Assembly: GCA_964640655.1 (NCBI GenBank)
Contig: CAZXFT010000001.1
Location: 147,531 to 211,530 of the forward strand
Origin: BJGO01 sp964640655
GTDB taxonomy: Bacteria; Bacteroidota; Bacteroidia; Chitinophagales; UBA10324
Direction: 5' to 3'
Length of the DNA stretch: 64,000 nt
Shown: one piece after another, positions 37,126-46,713 of the stretch
Position numbering within the stretch: the stretch's first letter is position 1
How the letters are laid out: each line of letters starts with the position of its first letter
Made by a program: the position numbers and the translations under genes
The notes under the pieces: model-generated
What the model was told of the DNA's origin: nothing
Database searches by the model: none
The model's input: the letters and a program-made list of their open reading frames with translations, nothing else

Positions 37126-37917
37126 CTACTTTCTTCCGATTGTATAATTAACGCCTATGCTTGTTTTGATTAAAGGCAGGAGTAAGTATGATGCAGAGTT
37201 GACGGCAAAATAATTTTCGGCATTATAAACAGGGATAATAGCTCCAAGTTGAAAAAATCCTTTTAATCGATTGTCGCCAACCCGAAAAGTAATGGCAGGT
37301 TCTATATTCATAAAATTGAATGCAGTGTCTTTGCTTAGAACGAAATCTGTGTTCCACCATTCAAATTGAGTATAGAGATAGCCATTAACATTAAACATCT
37401 GAACAAAGTTGGCTCTGACATCAAAAGAGAAATCAAAGTATTTATCTGTAAAAGCTATACCCGGTTGAATAAACGCATTGGCATAGTTGGCATTGACATA
37501 TGGAGCATTAGCATAGTTGATTATCTTATTGGATGCATGTCCCGCGCCAACGCCTCCGTAGAACTGAAATAATCCTTTTTTCGCTTCACCTAAATTTTGA
37601 AAATAACCTAACCCTAATTCGCCATTAAAAATATTTAAACGCTCATTGCCTGTAGCACCACTATTTACAGAATCGTTTGATCTGCTGTGATACATACCAT
37701 TTAACATCAGAGCTGCATTTTCTGAAAAGGCATATGAAGATTGAAGATTGGCCAATCCATTTCCAGTTATTCCTAATGCAAATCCAACATTGGCCTCACC
37801 TTTTTCTTTAAGCAGTGGAGTGTTAATGGAGTTGGGCTTATAGAGTGTTACACAAGAACTTCCCATTAATATAAATAGCACCAATAGTAGTTGATACATT
37901 TTGAATGAATTCATCAT
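37126..37917 (-). CDS. predicted outer-membrane lipoprotein with beta-barrel-like body
   Basis: A 263-residue lipoprotein. Signal peptide with lipobox MGSSC, lipidated Cys near residue 22. The body alternates aromatic and polar residues in strand-like phrases (FQFYGGVGAGHAS, YTQFEWWNTDFVL, GNRLKGFFQLGAIIPVY) and ends GVNYTIGRK, which looks like an outer-membrane beta-barrel of about 8-10 strands. No recognised family. An upstream near-palindrome (GTAATG-T-CATTAC, 37956-37968) lies about 40 bases before the start but I cannot assign it a role. Confidence 0.7.
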   Translation of the reverse strand: MMNSFKMYQLLLVLFILMGSSCVTLYKPNSINTPLLKEKGEANVGFALGITGNGLANLQSSYAFSENAALMLNGMYHSRSNDSVNSGATGNERLNIFNGELGLGYFQNLGEAKKGLFQFYGGVGAGHASNKIINYANAPYVNANYANAFIQPGIAFTDKYFDFSFDVRANFVQMFNVNGYLYTQFEWWNTDFVLSKDTAFNFMNIEPAITFRVGDNRLKGFFQLGAIIPVYNAENYFAVNSASYLLLPLIKTSIGVNYTIGRK

Positions 37918-38000
37918 AGTATAAAGTTATATGGGAACAGCCTGAATAAATATGAGTAATGTCATTACCTTAAGAAGCCTAGTAGACTTCCTCTACAACT

Positions 38001-39074
38001 CTATTTCACGCCTTTTAATTCAAGTATATAATTATTCACTCCATAGGGGTTATATTGTTTCATATCATATGCTCCCAAGCCGGGTATGTACCATGTTTCT
38101 GATGTTTCTACAAGATAACCCTCAGCATTGGGTTGATGTTTTTGTTGCCATAGTACTGATTTGGCCTTATTGCCTTCTGATTCAAATTTCTTGTTAAACT
38201 TCATCAGCCAATCATTAGAACTTTGAATGCTACACTCTCCTGAGTATGTCCATATCTCTTCTTTTATTAGAAAGGTTTCAAAAGTTTTGCCATTAAGTGT
38301 TATCGTTTTTACTGCGGTTATCTGACGGTTCTTTAACCACTTCTCGGTTACAACAGCTTGATTGATGTATTCATCAGCCAGTTTAAAACCAAATGTTTCC
38401 TGTACCGCTTTTAACAGATTATTTAAGAAATCAATGCCACTGCCGGTTTTCATCTTGAGTACTGATTTGTTAAACAGTTTGTATGTATACTGCAAGGCCG
38501 TTGCATTATGTTGATGAATGGAAAAACTCATCAAACAATCAGGAATGCTTTCACCTTTTATCATTTGTGCTGGATATGCAACCGGGAAATTTGCTGTAAA
38601 CCCATTGGATGGATGCGTACTGTCGCCAAGTAAAATTTCTATTCCGAGTGTTTGGTTCACAAAGTGCAATGTGTCACTATTTGCTGAGGTCTTCATGGAG
38701 TATGACAGGTTTTCAACGATGCCATCCTTACAACGTATCAGATATTCCTTTTCTTCTTTTGGGATTTTATTGTCTTTTGATAGTGCTTCGTAATAAATAA
38801 AGCCTGAGCTGTCTTTCAACACATTTTTGATTTTAATTGAACGCATATCGGCGTGCCATGGACGCTCTTTCAAATACTGTTCTGATACTTCCTTCTGTTT
38901 ATTGTATGGTTTGTTGAAGAATGATTCATCCTGATAAACAGATTCATCAGGTTGTTGGAAGATATAGTGAATCTGAGTGCCAATGCGTAAATAAGCGGAT
39001 TCGCACTTGTTGTTTTGTGCAGAAGATTTTATTCCCAGGAATATAAGAAAAATGATAATGGCTGTATGTCGCAT
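38001..39074 (-). CDS. secreted protein of unknown function (TapB/DUF3108-like features)
   Basis: A 357-residue protein with signal peptide (MRHTAIIIFLIFLGIKSSAQ). It is beta-rich with two similar halves of about 170 residues, each ending with a Tyr/Trp-rich phrase (YLIRCKDGIVENLS; ETWYIPGLGAYDMKQ). The second half contains TWYIPGLGAYDM, a phrase found in secreted DUF3108/TapB-like proteins, but I am not sure of the family. The gene is 132 bases downstream of nrdJ on the same strand and may or may not be co-transcribed. Confidence 0.65.
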   Translation of the reverse strand: MRHTAIIIFLIFLGIKSSAQNNKCESAYLRIGTQIHYIFQQPDESVYQDESFFNKPYNKQKEVSEQYLKERPWHADMRSIKIKNVLKDSSGFIYYEALSKDNKIPKEEKEYLIRCKDGIVENLSYSMKTSANSDTLHFVNQTLGIEILLGDSTHPSNGFTANFPVAYPAQMIKGESIPDCLMSFSIHQHNATALQYTYKLFNKSVLKMKTGSGIDFLNNLLKAVQETFGFKLADEYINQAVVTEKWLKNRQITAVKTITLNGKTFETFLIKEEIWTYSGECSIQSSNDWLMKFNKKFESEGNKAKSVLWQQKHQPNAEGYLVETSETWYIPGLGAYDMKQYNPYGVNNYILELKGVK

Positions 39075-39206
39075 GAGGATTATTAAATCGATTTTTGGAA
39101 TTAGGTAAAATTATGCCAGAATGCAAAATATGCTTTCAGATAATCGGAAGTCAACGATAGCTAATAGTTAATCGTCGATGAAAGTAGTCTGCTGACATAT
39201 TGACTG

Positions 39207-41783
39207 TTATCCGCACTTTGTGTTTCCGCAACTTTTGCACTTTAAACAACCTTCTTCATAAACCAGTCCATCGAGGTCGCCACACTCACCGCATTTACGA
39301 TCAACTGCCTGTGTGCCGTCGGGAATGAATTTTTTCAGCGCACGTTCCACACCGGCTTTCCAGGTGTTAATGCTGTCATTGTATAGATTGAGGTTTTGAA
39401 TGAGATTTACAACTTGTGGCAAAGGCATATTATGACGTAGTACACCACTGATTAGCTTGGCATAGTTCCAATATTCTTTATTGAATGAACGTGATAGCCC
39501 TTCAATGGTAACCTTATATCCTTCTTTATCAACATACTGAAAATCATATCGCGATTTACCATTTGGTGTTTCATTTTTAATAACCCATCCGCGCTCGACC
39601 CATGCCGGTATGCTGAAAGCGTCTTCAGCTTTTCCGGTAAATATTTCGTAAGGCTTATTATTTAAAACACCAACGTAGGCAATCCACTTCTCATCGCCAT
39701 TCATAAAGCGTACAACTGTTGCTTCTAAAGTTTCTGGCCTTTCGGAAGCTTGATTAACAGTGCCGGTTTCAGATGATTTCTTTTTCTTTTTGTCATCGTC
39801 AGCTATCAATACTCCACTACGTGAGCCATCGCGATAAACTGTAATGCCCTTTAACCCTTGTTGCCATGCTTCGAGATAAATATTCCCAACCTGTTCTACG
39901 CTAACATCATTGGGTAGATTAACAGTTGAGCTAATGGAGTGTGTGGTGTATTTCTGAACCAACGATTGCAGGGCCACTCGTTTATGCCAATCAATTTCAG
40001 GCGCAGTGGAGTTAAAGTACGGACTTTGTTCTATGTCTTTCGAGGTGGTAATATTCATCCAGTCTTTTATCTTATGATGATAAACTACAAACTCCATCCA
40101 GGAGTCTCCCATATGGTCAACAAAGTCAACGCGCACATTAGGGTCGCTTGGATTCACCTTGCGGCGGCGCTTATAGGATAGCATATAGACGGGTTCAATG
40201 CCTGATGAGCATTGTGCCAGTAAACTGAGTGTACCTGTTGGTGCTACGGTAGATATTGAAATATTTCTGCGACCAAATTTCATCATGCGCTCATATACTC
40301 TAGGCAAATCATTGCGCATCATTTGTATAAACTCGCTGCTGTTATCAATCTCCGCACTAAAGCCGCTGAAAGAGCCACGTTCTATTGCCAGATCGATCGA
40401 TGAATCGAATTCTGCTTCGCACTTGGTCTTCATTATTTGGTCCGCTATCTTCAATGCTTCGTTGGAGTCAAACTTGATATTTAACGCAGCCATAGTATCC
40501 GCCAATGCTGTGAACCCAAGGCCTGTACGGCGACCTTTTTTACCGGCGTCGTATAAAAGTTTCCAAGTGTTTAACTCCACACTTTTAATATCATCCGGTT
40601 CGGGGTCGTTACTGATTTTATTCATGATCCGCTCTATAGCTTCTAATTCAAGATCAACTAAGTCGTCCATTAGTCGCTGCGATTCATAAGTTACTTCATA
40701 GAACTTGCTGAAATTAAAAGAAGCATCGTTTGTGAATGGTTTATCCACGAAATGATAAAGATTCATAGCAATCAAACGACAAGAGTCACCACCTTGCATA
40801 GCTATCTCTGAGCAAGGATTTGTACTAACATTTTTAAATCCCGGATAAATGGAAGAGGTTGAATATTTGTGTTGCCTGTCCCAGAAAATGAGGCCGGGTT
40901 CGGCGGTATTGTGAGCGCATCTAATAATGGTGTTCCATAATTCTCTGGCTCTAACAGTTTTTGTCAATTTAGGAGTCACAGAATCAATGGGCCAGCGGTG
41001 CGTATAATCTGTATCATTCTGAACGGCAGTCATAAATTCATCACTTAGTCGAACAGAGATGTTAGCACCAGTAACTTTTGATAAATCTTGTTTGATGGAA
41101 ATAAACTGTTCCACATCAGGGTGTGCTATGTCCATAGTGATCATCAATGCGCCTCGGCGTCCGTTTTGTGCTACTTCGCGTGTTGTGTTGCTAAAGCGAT
41201 CCATAAAGGAAACTGCACCTGTAGTGGTTCCTGCGGCATTGGAAACAGACGTTCCCGCAGGACGAAGCGTTGACAAGTCAATGCCTACTCCACAACGACG
41301 TTTAAAGAGTTGTGCTAATTGTTGATCCGTATAGAAAATACCGCCGTAAGAATCGTGAATTTCAGGCAGTACCACACAATTAGATAAAGAAGCAATGATA
41401 AATGGATTGCCTAACGAAGACATCACTGATCCTTGAGGAATAACATAACGGAAATGTGAAAAGAGGTTGAATATTTTTTCTTCATCAAGCAAATCGCGGT
41501 GTTGGCCATATGCCGATAAATAATTGGCAGCGCCATTTAATTTCAACTTCTCCGCATAGTTTCGCTCAATACGAGCAAACTCACGGGCCATTCTGCGGTG
41601 CATATCGTCGGGAGTTTTTTCGATATAGTTTCCTTCTTCGTCGCGCATACAATATTTATTAATCCAGGTAGATGCGGCCAACTCATCTCCATCGAAATAC
41701 TCGACCGTGGATTTAAAAACTTCCTGATAGCTGTATGTGGTTTTAATTTTTGAAGACATGGACTGTGCAAGGGTTTCGGACAT
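39207..41783 (-). CDS. nrdJ: class II adenosylcobalamin-dependent ribonucleoside-diphosphate reductase
   Basis: An 858-residue enzyme reducing ribonucleotides to deoxyribonucleotides with a coenzyme B12-derived thiyl radical, so no metal-radical subunit is required. Signatures: SSLGNPFIIASLSNC with an active-site Cys near residue 133, FKRRCGVGIDLS, and NPCSEIAMQGG with the radical Cys and Glu. A Ser/Lys-rich insert (DDKKKKKSSETG) lies near 670. The C-terminal zinc-ribbon or redox tail (CGECG ... CLKCKSCGNTKCG) ends the protein. Oxygen-independent. No cobalamin riboswitch is visible upstream. Confidence 0.95.
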   Translation of the reverse strand: MSETLAQSMSSKIKTTYSYQEVFKSTVEYFDGDELAASTWINKYCMRDEEGNYIEKTPDDMHRRMAREFARIERNYAEKLKLNGAANYLSAYGQHRDLLDEEKIFNLFSHFRYVIPQGSVMSSLGNPFIIASLSNCVVLPEIHDSYGGIFYTDQQLAQLFKRRCGVGIDLSTLRPAGTSVSNAAGTTTGAVSFMDRFSNTTREVAQNGRRGALMITMDIAHPDVEQFISIKQDLSKVTGANISVRLSDEFMTAVQNDTDYTHRWPIDSVTPKLTKTVRARELWNTIIRCAHNTAEPGLIFWDRQHKYSTSSIYPGFKNVSTNPCSEIAMQGGDSCRLIAMNLYHFVDKPFTNDASFNFSKFYEVTYESQRLMDDLVDLELEAIERIMNKISNDPEPDDIKSVELNTWKLLYDAGKKGRRTGLGFTALADTMAALNIKFDSNEALKIADQIMKTKCEAEFDSSIDLAIERGSFSGFSAEIDNSSEFIQMMRNDLPRVYERMMKFGRRNISISTVAPTGTLSLLAQCSSGIEPVYMLSYKRRRKVNPSDPNVRVDFVDHMGDSWMEFVVYHHKIKDWMNITTSKDIEQSPYFNSTAPEIDWHKRVALQSLVQKYTTHSISSTVNLPNDVSVEQVGNIYLEAWQQGLKGITVYRDGSRSGVLIADDDKKKKKSSETGTVNQASERPETLEATVVRFMNGDEKWIAYVGVLNNKPYEIFTGKAEDAFSIPAWVERGWVIKNETPNGKSRYDFQYVDKEGYKVTIEGLSRSFNKEYWNYAKLISGVLRHNMPLPQVVNLIQNLNLYNDSINTWKAGVERALKKFIPDGTQAVDRKCGECGDLDGLVYEEGCLKCKSCGNTKCG

Positions 41784-42084
41784 AACTCTAATGATAAGGG
41801 GTTAGAAAATGAAACTCTAAAGTAAAGTGTTGTTCAGGGTGAATTCAATTGACTAATGAACAAGATTGTCCGCAATACTAAACGATGATGTTGTGTGTGA
41901 AATGTAAGCCTCTGTTTTCAGTAAGAATCAATGAGTTGCGAAATGGAAAGTCTTTATCATTACCCTCATCAAATAAAAATGCAGCTAAAATTTATGCACA
42001 TCTTACACAACGAAGTTTACTTTGTGTAACATGACCGATGAAAGAAGTGCAATCAAGTTTATTCCATGTATTTTCGTGAGGTAA
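41784..42084. other. 301-base intergenic region between divergent nrdJ and ABC exporter genes
   Basis: It holds no gene. Seen: an 8+8-base inverted repeat (42003-42029) nearer the exporter gene, a TATTTTCG element at 42069-42076, and on the minus strand TACTTTAG (41824-41817), a weak -7 candidate for nrdJ. I see no riboswitch, tRNA or terminator. Confidence 0.6.
42003..42029. promoter_or_regulatory. perfect inverted repeat, possible regulator operator
   Basis: TTACACAA (42003-42010) and TTGTGTAA (42022-42029), a perfect 8-base inverted repeat with an 11-base gap. It sits in the divergent promoter region about 56 bases before the exporter ATG. The half-site contains ACACAA, reminiscent of the ACAC-AT-GTGT NrdR box, but the spacing does not match a 16-base NrdR palindrome. 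A dimeric regulator is the simplest reading. Confidence 0.45.
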
Positions 42085-43860
42085 ATGTTTAAGGCAACAA
42101 AAGGCATTCAATTATTAAAGACGTATAAGTCTATAATTAAGATATTGCCTGAAAACCTTAGGCGGCATTTTAAATTGATAGCAGTAATTGGATTATTAAG
42201 ACCATTCTTAGACTTAGTGGGATTAGCAACAATATTTCCGGTTATTCAGATTCTGGTTTCTCCTGAAATTGTTCAAGAGAATAAATTCTTAAATGAACTA
42301 TTTCAAAGCGGACAATATGAATCAATTACATCTTTCGCCTTTATGCTTATGATGTGTGCTCTGCTTTTCTTCGCGCTGAAGACAATGCTTAGTTACTTTA
42401 TGGCTAGGTATCAATCGCTGGTTGCGTACAACATAGTTCAACAGGTTGCACTTACTCGTTTTCAATCGTATTTACATATGCCGTATTCATTTTATCTAAA
42501 AAGCAATAGTGGTGTATTGATACGTAATTTTCTATTCATACCGTTTGAGTTTGGGCAAAGAATAATAATTCCATTTATACAATTAATCAGCGAAATGTTT
42601 TTAGTTATTTTATTATTGGTTGTGATTGTATTTTATAAACCAGTGATGTTCATATTGTTGGCTATTATTATGGCTCCAGCAGTTGCGATTTACCAAAGCA
42701 GAATTAAAAATTATCTTAAGGACATTTCTGTCAGAAAAGACTTATCCAGTAAATATATGTTTAAGCAAAGTTCTCAATCTATGGGTGTTTATCGTGAGAT
42801 TATTCTGCATAATAATTCCGAATACTTCAAGTCTAAGTTTGGTAATGGGGTCAGTGAACTTGCTTCATTGAATTCTCGAATCGCAACCATTAATGAATTC
42901 TCTCCAAAGATTACAGAGTTTATTGCAGTACTTGGAATAGCAGTAGTGTTTTCAATATCAATCTTTTTAAAGGATAGCAATAGTGAGTTGGTTCATTTTC
43001 TTATCGTGTTTGCTTTAATTATTAGCAGATTATTGCCTTCAGCGAATAGAATAATATTACAGTCAACAACTATTAGGGCTAATGAATTTATTTTCGAATA
43101 CTTAAACGGTCTCCAGCCATTTAATATAGATCAACAAAAAGACTCAGGCACTATTAATACATTATCTTTTAATGATGCCATTCATCTTCAAAATGTTTGT
43201 TACAAATACGATGATAACCCGACGCTCATTCTGTCTGACATCACATTGACAATAACCAAAGGTAGTAGTATAGGTTTTGTGGGTCCATCGGGCAGTGGCA
43301 AAACCACCCTGATAAATATTTTATTACGCTTACTGGAAGAAACATCAGGAACTATTAGGGTGGACTCGGAAAGACTGAATGAGACTAATAAAACCGCATG
43401 GTACCGATTAATCGGATTTGTACCCCAGAATATAAATATACTGGATGGTGATTTCATTGACAATATTGCTTTTGGGGTTTCGAGAACGGAGATAGATTTA
43501 AAAAGAGTAGAAAAAGTAGTCGAGATAGCTCAGCTCAAAGAATTAGTTGAATCGCAACCCAATAAATACCATACGAACATTGGCGAGGGAGGCATGAAGA
43601 TTTCAGGTGGTCAAAGGCAACGCATAGGTATCGCTAGAGCATTATATCACGATGCTCAAATTTTAATATTCGACGAAGCTACTTCTGCTCTTGATGCAGA
43701 AACAGAAGAGATGATTACAGAGTCATTGCGCTTACTTTCAGAAAATAAGATAACCACTATAGTTGTTGCGCATCGTTTACAAACGCTACGTTATTGTGAT
43801 GCTATTTATAAATTGGAAAAAGGAAAGCTTAGTGGAAAATTGAAATATTCTGACCTTTAA
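42085..43860 (+). CDS. ABC transporter, fused permease and ATPase (MsbA/Wzk type)
   Basis: A 591-residue half-transporter: six-helix exporter domain to about 340, then an ATPase with Walker A GPSGSGKTTL, signature ISGGQRQRIGIARAL, Walker B ILIFDEATSALD and the H-loop VVAHRL. MsbA-like exporters flip lipid A; others flip undecaprenyl-linked glycans or secrete peptides. Its position as first gene of a tight glycan operon favours flipping a lipid-linked glycan, but this is inference. The ATG is preceded by the element TATTTTCG at 42069-42076. Confidence 0.9.
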   Translation: MFKATKGIQLLKTYKSIIKILPENLRRHFKLIAVIGLLRPFLDLVGLATIFPVIQILVSPEIVQENKFLNELFQSGQYESITSFAFMLMMCALLFFALKTMLSYFMARYQSLVAYNIVQQVALTRFQSYLHMPYSFYLKSNSGVLIRNFLFIPFEFGQRIIIPFIQLISEMFLVILLLVVIVFYKPVMFILLAIIMAPAVAIYQSRIKNYLKDISVRKDLSSKYMFKQSSQSMGVYREIILHNNSEYFKSKFGNGVSELASLNSRIATINEFSPKITEFIAVLGIAVVFSISIFLKDSNSELVHFLIVFALIISRLLPSANRIILQSTTIRANEFIFEYLNGLQPFNIDQQKDSGTINTLSFNDAIHLQNVCYKYDDNPTLILSDITLTITKGSSIGFVGPSGSGKTTLINILLRLLEETSGTIRVDSERLNETNKTAWYRLIGFVPQNINILDGDFIDNIAFGVSRTEIDLKRVEKVVEIAQLKELVESQPNKYHTNIGEGGMKISGGQRQRIGIARALYHDAQILIFDEATSALDAETEEMITESLRLLSENKITTIVVAHRLQTLRYCDAIYKLEKGKLSGKLKYSDL

Positions 43861-43875
43861 CACAAGTCTGAAATA

Positions 43876-44637
43876 ATGCTGTTAAATATCATTCGTAGTC
43901 CCATAGTTATTATCGGAATGCATAGGTCTGGCACCAGTATGCTTGCACAGGTTTTACACCGAGGCGGAATATTTATGGGGACTGATTTTACTGCATACTA
44001 TGAGTCAAATTATTTTCAGAAAATCAATGAGGCCTTACTTAAAACACAACGAGCTGCCTGGGATAGACCTGTTCATACCGAACAAACTCCTCAATTCAAT
44101 GAGCAGGGTTTTATTTCGGAATATATGTCGGCATCACGAAAGCCGCAAAATCTTCTAGCGTTATTGTTAAAAAAGAAATGGGGTTGGAAAGATCCGCGAA
44201 CCACATTCACACTGGGTAGCTGGTTGAAGTTGTTTCCCAATCTGAAAGTCATTCACATTGTCAGGAATGGCATTGATACTTCTCTTAGTTTATATGAAAG
44301 AAATATGATGCTGCAACCAAAAACTAAGTGGCACAGCGAAAGATTATCTAACTTGTCTTCATGTTTTCAGTTATGGGAAGAATATGTATTGCAAGGCAAA
44401 AAATGGAAACAGGAATTACAAAATCGATATTTGGAAATCAGATACGAAGACTTAATACAGCATGATGATGCTTCAATATCGAGTCTGAAAAGTTTTACCG
44501 GAGTGAATTTGCGTCAATCGTTGGAACTCATTGCCGACAAAGAACGAGGAAAGAAAGACATGGAGGCCGAAACGGAAGAATTGAAAAACATTGCTGTTCA
44601 CAATAGAACATTTTTGGAATTAGGCTATGTGGCGTGA
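43876..44637 (+). CDS. sulfotransferase family protein A
   Basis: A 253-residue P-loop sulfotransferase. The 5'-phosphosulfate loop is IGMHRSGTSMLAQVL near residues 13-27. WGWKDPRTTFTL near 97-108 is a family signature and VRNGIDTSLSL near 126-136 carries the 3'-phosphate-binding Arg and Ser. Cytoplasmic, with PAPS as donor. It starts 15 bases after the exporter and overlaps the next gene by 11 bases. Acceptor unknown, but a sugar is likely in this setting. Confidence 0.88.
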   Translation: MLLNIIRSPIVIIGMHRSGTSMLAQVLHRGGIFMGTDFTAYYESNYFQKINEALLKTQRAAWDRPVHTEQTPQFNEQGFISEYMSASRKPQNLLALLLKKKWGWKDPRTTFTLGSWLKLFPNLKVIHIVRNGIDTSLSLYERNMMLQPKTKWHSERLSNLSSCFQLWEEYVLQGKKWKQELQNRYLEIRYEDLIQHDDASISSLKSFTGVNLRQSLELIADKERGKKDMEAETEELKNIAVHNRTFLELGYVA

Positions 44638-45499
44638 TAATTCAGAACGGTCAAACAGCCCTGTTGTAGTTGGAGGATTAGGTGGAAGCGGCACACGGGT
44701 AATAGCTCAGATAATGTTCGAATTAGATTACTATTTGGGTTCTTACCTGAATAGCCAATTGGATAATTTGTGGTTTACATTTTTGATGCGAAGACCGGCG
44801 AGTATGCGCAGTTTTAACTCAGGCGAGATTCATAAATCCATAAAACTATTTGACTCGGTCATGAAATCATACTGGGGTAAAAGTTTTAAAGCGCGCACAC
44901 AATTGTACGGATTGGCTGCCGAGTTTATGCTGAATAATTATGTGAAGCGCTCACGATATAAATTCCCGTTGAATGCCGCTCGTTCCATCGCGCATCATCA
45001 TTACCATTCCGAACATCAGCTTTGGGGATGGAAAGAACCCAACTCACACTTGTTTATTGATGCGCTACATCAATATTATCCATCGATGAAATTTATTTTG
45101 GTTTTACGGCATCCATTGGATATGATGTACGGACATAATTACAATCAACTATATCATTGGCATTTCTTGTTTGGCTTGCCAAAGCCCAACAAAAAAAACG
45201 AGAAAGAATTGATGCTGAACTTCTATGATGCAGCATATTCACGCAGTATTTCATTAGGAAAAAACTTATTGAAAGAAAATTTCATGGTTATTAAGATTGA
45301 AGAATTATGTGCTTCACAGGAGGTGTTACATCACCTTATTCATTTTCTTGTTTCTGATATTGATGAGGAGCAAATAAGGTCATTAAAGACTATTCCAACT
45401 GCTCAGTCCACTTTTGGCAGGTATAAAAATGTTCCGGATATAGTAAAAATTAAAGAGGCAGAAAGCATTTGTAAGAAGTTTAATTACAAGTATACATGA
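44627..45499 (+). CDS. sulfotransferase family protein B
   Basis: A 290-residue P-loop sulfotransferase, divergent from its neighbour. Phosphosulfate loop GGLGGSGTRVIAQIM near residues 16-30. WGWKEPNSHLFID near 143-155 matches WGWKDPRTT in protein A. VLRHPLDMMYGHNYN near 168-182 holds the 3'-phosphate site. It overlaps protein A at its start and the glycosyltransferase at its stop (ATGA), so translation is coupled on both sides. The two probably sulfate different positions, since a pair of different enzymes is kept. Confidence 0.82.
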   Translation: MWRDNSERSNSPVVVGGLGGSGTRVIAQIMFELDYYLGSYLNSQLDNLWFTFLMRRPASMRSFNSGEIHKSIKLFDSVMKSYWGKSFKARTQLYGLAAEFMLNNYVKRSRYKFPLNAARSIAHHHYHSEHQLWGWKEPNSHLFIDALHQYYPSMKFILVLRHPLDMMYGHNYNQLYHWHFLFGLPKPNKKNEKELMLNFYDAAYSRSISLGKNLLKENFMVIKIEELCASQEVLHHLIHFLVSDIDEEQIRSLKTIPTAQSTFGRYKNVPDIVKIKEAESICKKFNYKYT

Positions 45500-46707
45500 G
45501 GAGAAAGTTGTTGGCAATCTTCTATATCATTTATTTCTACTCCATATTTATTGTTGTAAAAACTCTGACAATATGGTTCACTCTGTTTAAACCAAAGAAG
45601 AATAAAAATCAGATCATTTATTTGGAGTTGTTTGGTCCGCCAATGGCGGGATATACAGCTCGGTCAAAATATTGGAGCGACCTTCTGAATCGTTCAGGCT
45701 ATCGGTCTGAGGTTATATCATTAACATCTTATGTTTTTTACAAGCAGTGTCTTCAAAGTACAAATGGATTGATGCAATTCCAGATCAAAACAATTTTGAG
45801 ACGAGTGAGACAATGTTTAAAAAGCAGAAATGCTCAAGTTCTTATAGTTAGAAGAGAAGCATTGATGTATAACGACTATGGAAATCTATTTATAGAAAAA
45901 TGGTTGCGCTCTATGCATAATACTATCATACTCGACTTTGATGATGATATAGCTGCAGCAAAGAATGAGGGAGAGCGTGAGCGCTCAACCTTTTCAATGA
46001 TTATGCTCGAAAACACTCGTAAGTTTACTGCCTCTTTAAAATTTTTTGATGGATTTGTCTACGGAACAGAATATTTGAAAAACATTTTTTCACCATATAC
46101 ACAACATGCAAAATATCAACTGGTGTTGCCAACCTGTGTGTCTCATTTTGATGAGCCACTGAAAAAATATTTTGAAAACAAAGCGATTAAAATCGGTTGG
46201 GTGGGTTCATCATATAATCTAAAAAATATTGAATCCATTTTTCCTGCTTTGGAAAAAGTTAATATCAAAAAGCAGTTTGAATTTGTGCTTATCTGCGATG
46301 AAAACACACGAATTAATACAACTTTTCCCTCCAATTTCATTTGCTGGTCGAAAGAATACGAAACTGAAAATTTATTGCAAATTGATTTAGGTCTTATGCC
46401 CTTAATCAGAACTAATGAATCTTCCGGAACCTGTTCCTATAAACTACTTCAATACATGTCATTAGGTGTTGTGCCTGTAGCAAGCGCAGTTTATGTTAAC
46501 AAAGGAATAATTGATGATGGAGTCAACGGTTTTTTGGTTGAAGATGAGCAGGATTGGACTGATATTCTACTGAAAGCAATGAATCGCAAAACCGATTTTT
46601 CACACATAGGACAAATTGCGTTTGAAGGCATAACAGATAAATACACCTTTCGTGCTAATGAGAAACCATATCTCAATTTTATTCATAAACTTGTTTCAAC
46701 TCAATAA
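45496..46707 (+). CDS. glycosyltransferase, GT-B fold
   Basis: A 403-residue protein with an N-terminal membrane helix (about 8-28). A GT-B body follows: SARSKYW-like acceptor loop in GYTARSKYWSDLLNRSG near 53-69, then IGWVGSSYNLKNIE near 231-244, and the C-terminal motif GTCSYKLLQYMSLGVVPVAS, which matches the KxxEyma-type nucleotide-sugar region of GT4/GT1 enzymes. Adds a sugar to the operon's product. Its start overlaps the preceding sulfotransferase stop by 4 bases and the AsnB-type gene follows after 6 bases. Confidence 0.8.
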   Translation: MRRKLLAIFYIIYFYSIFIVVKTLTIWFTLFKPKKNKNQIIYLELFGPPMAGYTARSKYWSDLLNRSGYRSEVISLTSYVFYKQCLQSTNGLMQFQIKTILRRVRQCLKSRNAQVLIVRREALMYNDYGNLFIEKWLRSMHNTIILDFDDDIAAAKNEGERERSTFSMIMLENTRKFTASLKFFDGFVYGTEYLKNIFSPYTQHAKYQLVLPTCVSHFDEPLKKYFENKAIKIGWVGSSYNLKNIESIFPALEKVNIKKQFEFVLICDENTRINTTFPSNFICWSKEYETENLLQIDLGLMPLIRTNESSGTCSYKLLQYMSLGVVPVASAVYVNKGIIDDGVNGFLVEDEQDWTDILLKAMNRKTDFSHIGQIAFEGITDKYTFRANEKPYLNFIHKLVSTQ

Positions 46708-46713
46708 ACTGAT

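Noticed and set aside
37956..37968. GTAATG-T-CATTAC palindrome before the minus-strand lipoprotein gene
   Set aside because: Only 6 bases per arm in AT-rich sequence, with no other supporting signal.
39160..39185. Short hairpin-like TAGCTAATAGTT phrase, also present near 25300
   Set aside because: Twelve shared bases in AT-rich sequence without a stable stem; likely chance.
41784..42084. Cobalamin riboswitch or NrdR box before nrdJ
   Set aside because: No B12-box sequence is visible, and the inverted repeat spacing does not match a 16-base NrdR palindrome.
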